Position numbers and translations under genes: made by a program. A stretch of 7,536 nucleotides of DNA from JAGTRI01 sp964580405 (lineage in GTDB: Archaea > Thermoproteota > Bathyarchaeia > Bathyarchaeales > DTEX01). The stretch is taken from assembly GCA_964580405.1 (NCBI GenBank), contig CAZOKM010000086.1, forward strand, positions 1 to 7,536, read 5' to 3'. Shown piece by piece: positions 1 through 4,239 of the stretch (position 1 is the first letter of the stretch; every line of letters begins with the position of its first letter). The notes under the pieces are model-generated. The model was not told the origin of the DNA. It worked only from the letters and a program-made list of their open reading frames with translations, and did not search any database.

Positions 1-605
1 TTTTTTGGCTTCGTCTTTTCAAGTTTCTTCTGGCGCAGCAGCTCGAGCTTTTCTTCCGTTTTCTGCATGTTCTCGGCGGAGCCTGCGAAGATGTCTATTT
101 TTTCGCCTTCAGCCAGCCGCACGAACTTTTTGGATTCTTCGACCCAGCTTTTCTGGGCTTCGGTCCACTTCTTCCTGACTTCGTCGTCCGACGACGTGAG
201 CTCGATTGCCTCGGTCGGGCAGATGCCCGTGCATTCGGGTTCTCCGCCGCACAGGTCGCATATCGTCACGGCTTTGACGGCTTCGTCGTACTGTATGGCG
301 CCGTAGGGGCAGGCTTCGATGCACCATCGGCACCCCGTGCACTTGCTGTTCTCGATGGCTATGACGCCCGTTACATTATCCTGCGACAGGCAGTCGGTGG
401 GACACGCTTTTACGCAGGGCGCGTTTTCGCACATTTTGCACGTGAGTGCGGCGTTCACGAACGGGTGGACCCGGACGACGCGGATTCTGGACTTCTGCGG
501 GTCGAACTCTCCCGTCTTCTCAAGGGAGCACGCGTACTCGCACAGCGAGCAACCTAGACACTTTTCTGGATTGACGGCCAAGAATTTGCGTCCTTTGTCT
601 TCCAT
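1..605 (-). CDS. Four-cluster 4Fe-4S ferredoxin subunit (HycB/CooF/AOR-associated type), 3' end cut by window edge
   Basis: Reading from ATG at 605 gives 201 codons open to the window edge, so the C-terminus is missing. Sixteen cysteines form the four-cluster pattern of DMSO-reductase-type electron-transfer subunits: C16/19/22/26, C56/59/64/68, C89/92/95/99 and C116/119/125/129. C72 is extra. Such proteins pass electrons in the cytoplasm between a catalytic partner (aldehyde:ferredoxin oxidoreductase, CO dehydrogenase, formate dehydrogenase or hydrogenase) and ferredoxin or a membrane complex. The partner is not visible; it would lie beyond the left edge, downstream of this gene. No signal peptide or Tat motif is present. 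After the last cluster comes a lysine/glutamate-rich tail (about 137 to 201 and beyond), probably helical, longer than the minimal family fold. The ATG is preceded only by a weak AAAGG. The cluster assignment is firm; the physiological partner is unknown. Confidence 0.9.
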   Translation of the reverse strand, partial: MEDKGRKFLAVNPEKCLGCSLCEYACSLEKTGEFDPQKSRIRVVRVHPFVNAALTCKMCENAPCVKACPTDCLSQDNVTGVIAIENSKCTGCRWCIEACPYGAIQYDEAVKAVTICDLCGGEPECTGICPTEAIELTSSDDEVRKKWTEAQKSWVEESKKFVRLAEGEKIDIFAGSAENMQKTEEKLELLRQKKLEKTKPK

Positions 606-741
606 TCTATGCAGCCTTTCTGTGGGGGTGATAGATTATTGTCAATAGAGGAGCCGAGGGTTACAAATACCTTTTCGTCGACACGGTCAAGGCAGAAACC
701 TAATCAAGCAAACAAGCATCTGTCTATCCGAGGCTGGTCCC
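606..741. promoter_or_regulatory. Divergent intergenic region between the ferredoxin and methyltransferase genes
   Basis: This 136-base gap must hold start signals for two divergent genes. On the minus strand, cgaaaa followed by ggtatttgta (about 662-677) resembles a BRE plus weak TATA box. It would start transcription near 641, about 35 bases before the ferredoxin ATG. On the plus strand a clear GAGG (730-733) sits 8 bases before the TTG start at 742. A plus-strand TATA box is less clear; candidates are ttacaaatac (661-670) or cagaaacctaat (about 692-703). Both are weak matches. Confidence 0.35.
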
Positions 742-1389
742 TTGGCGAAGCATGACGGTAAAAAGGTGTTTTTCGAGGACGCAGCCTTCACGGTGTTCAA
801 CGGCGTCTACGAGCCCGCGGAAGACACGTTCCTGGTGGCTGAAAACCTCGCGGTTGACGTCGGCGACGAAGTCTTGGACGTGGGCTCAGGGTGCGGGATA
901 CTTTCCGTCCTTTCAGCGAAGAAGGCGAGAAGGGTCGTCGCGGTGGACATCAACCCGGACGCGGCCAACTGCACCAGACTCAACGCCAAAGCCAATGGAA
1001 TCTCCGACAAGGTTGACGTGATTAGGGGAGACATGCTCGGGTCACTGAGGAGGGAAGCCCAGTTCGACGCCGTCATTTTCAACGCGCCGTACCTGCCGAC
1101 CGAAGACGAAGAACCGAGTGGCTGGGTTGACCGCGCCTGGCAGGGTGGAAGAGGAGGCAGGGAGCTCATCAACCGATTCATTGTTCAAGCACCTGAACAC
1201 CTGAAGTGCGGCGGACAAATCCTTCTAGTGCAGTCAACGCTTTCAGATGTACAAAAGACGCTAAAATTATTCGCTAAAAAGAATCTCAAAGCGAAGATTG
1301 TTGCTGAGCGGAAGGTCGAGTTCGAAACTATAACCGTCATCCAAGCTGAAAGGTTGTCTCAGGTCAATTCAAGGGCTTCAAAATTTTAA
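742..1389 (+). CDS. HemK2/MTQ2-family protein N5-glutamine methyltransferase (probable release-factor methyltransferase)
   Basis: The 215-residue product is a class I SAM-dependent methyltransferase of the short HemK2/N6AMT1 type, without the N-terminal helical domain of bacterial PrmC. Signatures are EPAEDTF (24-30), typical of this branch; the SAM loop DVGSGCG (46-52); the acidic residue ending strand 2 in VDIN (68-71); GD at 96-97; and the substrate motif at 114-117, NAPY here against the usual NPPY. A later WQGGRGGREL segment matches the family's WxGGxxGRE stretch. By family knowledge, it methylates the glutamine of the GGQ motif in translation release factor aRF1, usually with the small zinc protein Trm112 as partner, which is not seen here. 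The start is TTG, chosen for GAGG 8 bases upstream; GTG at 766 lacks such a site. The SDR gene follows after 37 bases, probably in one transcript. The role is inferred from family; lysine methylation is a known alternative for relatives. Confidence 0.88.
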   Translation: MAKHDGKKVFFEDAAFTVFNGVYEPAEDTFLVAENLAVDVGDEVLDVGSGCGILSVLSAKKARRVVAVDINPDAANCTRLNAKANGISDKVDVIRGDMLGSLRREAQFDAVIFNAPYLPTEDEEPSGWVDRAWQGGRGGRELINRFIVQAPEHLKCGGQILLVQSTLSDVQKTLKLFAKKNLKAKIVAERKVEFETITVIQAERLSQVNSRASKF

Positions 1390-1426
1390 ATCGGCGTTCA
1401 GCCAATATTCGTTCGGAGGCTTTGAG
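1380..1426 (+). promoter_or_regulatory. Methyltransferase-SDR junction: strong ribosome binding site and possible internal promoter
   Basis: GGAGG at 1415-1419 lies 7 bases before GTG at 1427 and fixes the SDR start. AAAATTTTAAAT (1380-1391), which overlaps the methyltransferase stop, looks like a TATA element. Its expected start near 1412 would leave a leader of about 15 bases that still contains the ribosome binding site. The SDR gene may therefore be expressed alone as well as by read-through. The ribosome site is clear; the promoter is inference. Confidence 0.45.
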
Positions 1427-2248
1427 GTGTCTCTGAAGCTCGCTGGAAAGGTGGCTCTCGTCACAGGCGCTGGCAGAGGGTTGGGCAGAGCTTACGCCTT
1501 GCGCTTGGCGAGGATTGGGGCAGACGTCGCCGTGAACGACGTGAACTTGGACTCGGCGAAAGTCTATAACGAGGAACTCGCTGCGCCGACTGTGATGGAC
1601 GAAATCATGAACCTGGGCAGAAAATCCCTTGGCGTCCAAGCTGACGTTTCCAAGAAGGATCAAGTCGACGCCATGTTCAAGCAAGTCCTCGACGAGTTCG
1701 GGCGCATCGACATCCTCGTCAACAACGCGGGAGGGAACCTCAACCGTCTAGGCGCAGTGGCTGGGTCGCCAACAACATACCCGTCTTCGGCGGAGATGGA
1801 GGACCACCGGTTCATTATGGACGTGAACCTCACGGGCACAATCCTTTGCTGCCAAGCCGCCAGCGTGCCCATGAAGGCGCAGAGGAGCGGGAAAATCGTG
1901 AACGTGGCTTCACAGGCGGGCCTGCACGCGGCTCCCGAGATGGCCAGGGCGATGTCGTACAACGTCGCGAAGGCGGCTATTATCCATTATACGCGGTGCC
2001 TAGCTGCTGAGCTGGGACCCTACAACGTCAATGTTAACTGCGTGTCGCCAGGTTGGGTTGCCACGTCGAGGGCGGTCGCTGAGGGCAGAAGGGGCGAGGA
2101 GGCGAAGAAGATTGAGGCTCAAATCCCGCTGGGTCGCCTCGGAACGCCCGAGGACGTGGCGAAGGTCGTCGAGTTCCTGGCAACGGACCTTTCGGACTAC
2201 GTCACGGGGCAGTGCATCTCGGTCTGCGGTGGCTACATCCTCTTCTGA
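1427..2248 (+). CDS. Short-chain dehydrogenase/reductase (classical SDR, NAD(P)-dependent)
   Basis: The 273-residue protein is a complete classical SDR with a Rossmann fold. It has the cofactor loop TGAGRGLG (13-20), D73 after strand 3 (ADVS), NNAG at 99-102, and the full catalytic tetrad N134, S162, Y178 and K182 (YNVAK). The end of strand 2 carries Asp38 (VND), which favours NAD+ over NADP+. PGW at 208-210 and a terminal GGY segment (269-271) also fit. The strand 2 to helix 3 region (about 41-62) is some ten residues longer than in a typical FabG, and another longer loop follows NNAG (about 103-125). Both may shape the substrate pocket. The substrate cannot be read from sequence; annotation as 3-oxoacyl-ACP reductase would overstate the evidence. 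It probably follows the methyltransferase in one transcript and converges on the transketolase genes with a 6-base gap. It is predicted to be soluble and cytoplasmic. Confidence 0.92.
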   Translation: MSLKLAGKVALVTGAGRGLGRAYALRLARIGADVAVNDVNLDSAKVYNEELAAPTVMDEIMNLGRKSLGVQADVSKKDQVDAMFKQVLDEFGRIDILVNNAGGNLNRLGAVAGSPTTYPSSAEMEDHRFIMDVNLTGTILCCQAASVPMKAQRSGKIVNVASQAGLHAAPEMARAMSYNVAKAAIIHYTRCLAAELGPYNVNVNCVSPGWVATSRAVAEGRRGEEAKKIEAQIPLGRLGTPEDVAKVVEFLATDLSDYVTGQCISVCGGYILF

Positions 2249-2275
2249 AAAAGGCTACTTCTTCTTTCTCTTGAC
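2240..2275. terminator. Overlapping convergent 3' ends with oligo-T/pyrimidine tracts
   Basis: Only 6 bases separate the SDR stop (2246-2248) from the transketolase C-half stop (2255-2257). Downstream of the SDR, the plus strand is T/C-rich (about 2258-2273), as in archaeal U-rich terminators. On the minus strand, ttttt (2247-2251) follows the transketolase stop. Each gene would end transcription inside or at the edge of the other's coding end. No stable hairpin was recognised. Confidence 0.35.
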
Positions 2276-3205
2276 CGTTTCCTTGGCTGCTTCGACGATG
2301 GCTTCGACCGTGATGCCGTGCGCGCTCAAGAGCTCGTTCCAGTCCAGAGCTGACTCCCCGAACCTGTCTTTTACTCCAATCCGCTTCACCGGAACAGGAT
2401 AGTCTTCTCCAAGAACCTCTGAGACTGCTCCTCCCAAGGCGCCGATTACGCTGTGCTCCTCAACCGTCACGACTGCTCCCGTCTTCTTGGCTGACTTGAC
2501 GATGGCTTTCTGGTCCAAGGGCTTAACGGTATGCACGTCGAGAACGTCGGCGCCTATGCCTTCCTTCCTGGCTTGGTCAGCAGCCTTCACAGCCAAAGAA
2601 ACGGGGTATCCAGAAGCGATTATAGTGACGTCGGAGCCTTCCCTCAGAACGTTGGCCTTCCCCAGAATGAAGTCGCAGTCTTCCATCGTTTCGTAGACGA
2701 AGGGGACGGGCATGCGGTCAATCCTGAGGTAGACTGGACCATTGTGCTCGTAGACCGCCTTCACTGCCTTCCGCGCTTCGACGCAGTCGCACGGGTCAAC
2801 CACGGTCATGTTCGGCAGGACCCTCGCCAGAGCCACGTCGTCTATGGACTGGTGCGTCGCGCCGTCGTGCGCGTCGGACAGCCCCGCGCTCGTGCCCACA
2901 ACCTTGACGTTGGCGTTCTGGTAGCAAAGCGAGACCCGGATCTGGTCGTAGACCCGCCCAACAGCGAAAACCGAGAATGTGTGAACGAAGGGAACGAAGC
3001 CGACGAGGGAGAGCCCAGCGGCGACTCCGACCATGTTCGCCTCAGCGATTCCAGCCTCGAAGAACCTTTCGGGGTACTTCGCGCCGAAGATGTCCGACTT
3101 ATTCGAGTGCGAAAGGTCAGCGTCAAAGACAACAACGCGCGGGTCCGCGCCGATTTCCGCAAGCGCCTCCCCGTAGGCGTCCCGCATGTCCATCATTTTC
3201 TGCAC
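2255..3205 (-). CDS. tkt: Transketolase, C-terminal subunit (pyrimidine-binding and C-terminal domains)
   Basis: The 316-residue product is the second half of a split transketolase. Residues about 4-170 form the pyrimidine-binding domain, with the catalytic glutamate of GIAEAN at E55, which activates the TPP aminopyrimidine ring. The DGATHQ motif (114-119) carries the substrate-site histidine H118. Residues about 190-305 form the C-terminal domain, with VEEHS and GALGG segments, and a lysine-rich tail ends the protein. Together with the N subunit it moves two-carbon ketol units between sugar phosphates in the non-oxidative pentose phosphate pathway, in the cytoplasm. The start is GTG at 3205, directly after the TAG of the N-subunit gene; GGGAGG (3216-3221, minus strand) lies 10 bases upstream. 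ATG at 3196 is an alternative with a 19-base spacing. A 1-deoxyxylulose-phosphate synthase is unlikely because of length, the split layout and the transketolase-like partner. Confidence 0.93.
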   Translation of the reverse strand: MQKMMDMRDAYGEALAEIGADPRVVVFDADLSHSNKSDIFGAKYPERFFEAGIAEANMVGVAAGLSLVGFVPFVHTFSVFAVGRVYDQIRVSLCYQNANVKVVGTSAGLSDAHDGATHQSIDDVALARVLPNMTVVDPCDCVEARKAVKAVYEHNGPVYLRIDRMPVPFVYETMEDCDFILGKANVLREGSDVTIIASGYPVSLAVKAADQARKEGIGADVLDVHTVKPLDQKAIVKSAKKTGAVVTVEEHSVIGALGGAVSEVLGEDYPVPVKRIGVKDRFGESALDWNELLSAHGITVEAIVEAAKETVKRKKK

Positions 3206-4033
3206 CTAATCCGCGCCTCCCTTCTTGTCTAGATCGTTCCGAGCCTTCTCGTACTGTTCAGCGGTCAATGCGCAGTGGTGATAATCGGCGTTGTTTTCCG
3301 CGAAGGAGATGCCTCGCCCTTTAACCGTGTTGCACACGACCATGGCGGGTCTACCTTTGACCGTTGCAGCCCAGTCCAGTGCGTCCAGAATCTGAGCCAT
3401 GTCGTGCCCGTCTATTTCGGTCGCCTCCCAGCCGAAGCTGCGCCATTTCGGAGCCAGCGAACCAACGATTGTGCCTCCAGACGCCATGAGCCTGTTTTGG
3501 TCGGTTATGCCCGTCAGGTTGTCCAGCCCGTAGTGGGCAGCGAAGACGGCTGCCTCCCAAATCTGGCCTTCTGTGCTTTCGCCGTCGCCGACGACAGCGT
3601 AGACTCGTAACTTCTTTCCAGATATTCGGGCTCCCAGCGCCATCCCGCAAGCGATAGATAATCCCTGCCCCAGCGACCCCGTTGAGGCTTCGATTCCGGG
3701 CGTCTTGAGGCGGTCAGGGTGCCCCTGAAGGTTGCTTCCGAGATTCTTGACCGTTTTCAGCTCGTCCTTCGGGAAGAACCCGAGCTCAGCGAGGGCAACG
3801 TACTGGGCGAGGACGCTGTGCCCCTTGCTGAGTACGAAGCGGTCCCTGTCCTCCCATCTTGGGTTCTTTGGATCGACTCTCATCTGGTGGAAATACAGCG
3901 CTGTGATGACGTCCGCGATTGACATTGAGCCGCCGAGGTGCCCCCTCTTTCCCCCCGCCATGATTCCGAGGACGCCCCTCCTGACGTCGGCTGCCTTCGC
4001 CTTGAGCTCTTCGACTGTTTGCTGAGAGTGCAT
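3206..4033 (-). CDS. tkt: Transketolase, N-terminal subunit (TPP pyrophosphate-binding domain)
   Basis: The 275-residue protein is the thiamine-diphosphate-binding half. The TPP/metal motif starts with GDG at 149-151 and ends with N180 after a 28-residue gap. Active-site histidines appear in GHLGG (H32), SKGHS (H72) and QGHPD (H105), followed by the STGSLGQGL segment (117-125). Separate genes for the two halves are common in archaea and some bacteria, and the active site forms between subunits. The reaction supplies ribose-5-phosphate and erythrose-4-phosphate for nucleotides and aromatic compounds. The ATG at 4033 lies about 25 bases from the centre of a strong TATA box and has no ribosome binding site, so the mRNA is probably leaderless. 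It is first in a two-gene operon with the C subunit and divergent from the NrdD-like regulator. Confidence 0.94.
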   Translation of the reverse strand: MHSQQTVEELKAKAADVRRGVLGIMAGGKRGHLGGSMSIADVITALYFHQMRVDPKNPRWEDRDRFVLSKGHSVLAQYVALAELGFFPKDELKTVKNLGSNLQGHPDRLKTPGIEASTGSLGQGLSIACGMALGARISGKKLRVYAVVGDGESTEGQIWEAAVFAAHYGLDNLTGITDQNRLMASGGTIVGSLAPKWRSFGWEATEIDGHDMAQILDALDWAATVKGRPAMVVCNTVKGRGISFAENNADYHHCALTAEQYEKARNDLDKKGGAD

Positions 4034-4053
4034 GGGTCATAAAACACGACGAC

Positions 4054-4070
4054 GATATAAATGTCTTTTT
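4054..4070 (-). promoter_or_regulatory. Archaeal BRE/TATA promoter of the transketolase operon
   Basis: On the minus strand, aaaaaga followed by catttatatc is a good BRE plus TATA match. The TATA centre near 4058 is about 25 bases from the A of the ATG at 4033, the usual distance to an archaeal transcription start. The leader (4034-4053) has no Shine-Dalgarno sequence. The transcript is therefore probably leaderless or nearly so. Confidence 0.7.
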
Positions 4071-4122
4071 GGCTCTCGGCTAGAGAATCGCCTGCGGCTG
4101 GGAATAACCTTTTATGTGTTAC

Positions 4123-4158
4123 CGAAATCTTTTAACGGCATACTCGAAAATATTATAG
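4123..4158 (+). promoter_or_regulatory. Tandem BRE/TATA elements upstream of the NrdD-like regulator gene
   Basis: Two plus-strand matches sit in the AT-rich part of the divergent gap: cgaaatcttttaac (4123-4136) and cgaaaatattatag (4145-4158). Each has a purine-rich BRE before an AT-rich TATA core. The second, better placed, predicts a start near 4178, leaving a leader of about 60 bases before GTG at 4240. The first would start near 4157. A third AT-rich stretch, taaccttttatg (4105-4116), has a weaker BRE. Confidence 0.55.
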
Positions 4159-4176
4159 TAAACTGTCTAGGCTTTG

Positions 4177-4202
4177 GTTGACTGATTCAGCTGATCGTCA
4201 AC
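4177..4202 (+). promoter_or_regulatory. Inverted repeat at the predicted transcription start of the NrdD-like regulator (operator or leader hairpin candidate)
   Basis: GTTGAC (4177-4182) and GTCAAC (4197-4202) are perfect inverted arms. Inside, GAT (4184-4186) pairs with ATC (4194-4196) after a one-base bulge, around a TCAGCTG loop. The 8-base palindrome TCAGCTGA (4187-4194) lies at the centre. The element begins almost exactly at the start predicted from the TATA box at 4145-4158. It could bind a dimeric winged-helix protein, perhaps the adjacent gene product, or fold as an RNA hairpin at the 5' end. The repeat is seen; both roles are inference. Confidence 0.45.
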
Positions 4203-4239
4203 TGGACAATGCGTATGTCTGAACGTCTGAAAGGTCGCT

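Noticed and set aside
319..648. A plus-strand frame opposite the ferredoxin gene
   Set aside because: The opposite strand carries sixteen ordered cysteines of a known fold; this frame shows no domain.
2531..3232. A 233-codon plus-strand frame opposite the transketolase C subunit
   Set aside because: It has no recognised motif and is antisense to a protein with full transketolase motifs. It is a codon-bias shadow.
4072..4088. Short CTCT/AGAG inverted arms near 4073-4085 as a second operator or terminator
   Set aside because: The arms are only four bases and could arise by chance. No T tract follows, and it is much weaker than the repeat at 4177-4202.
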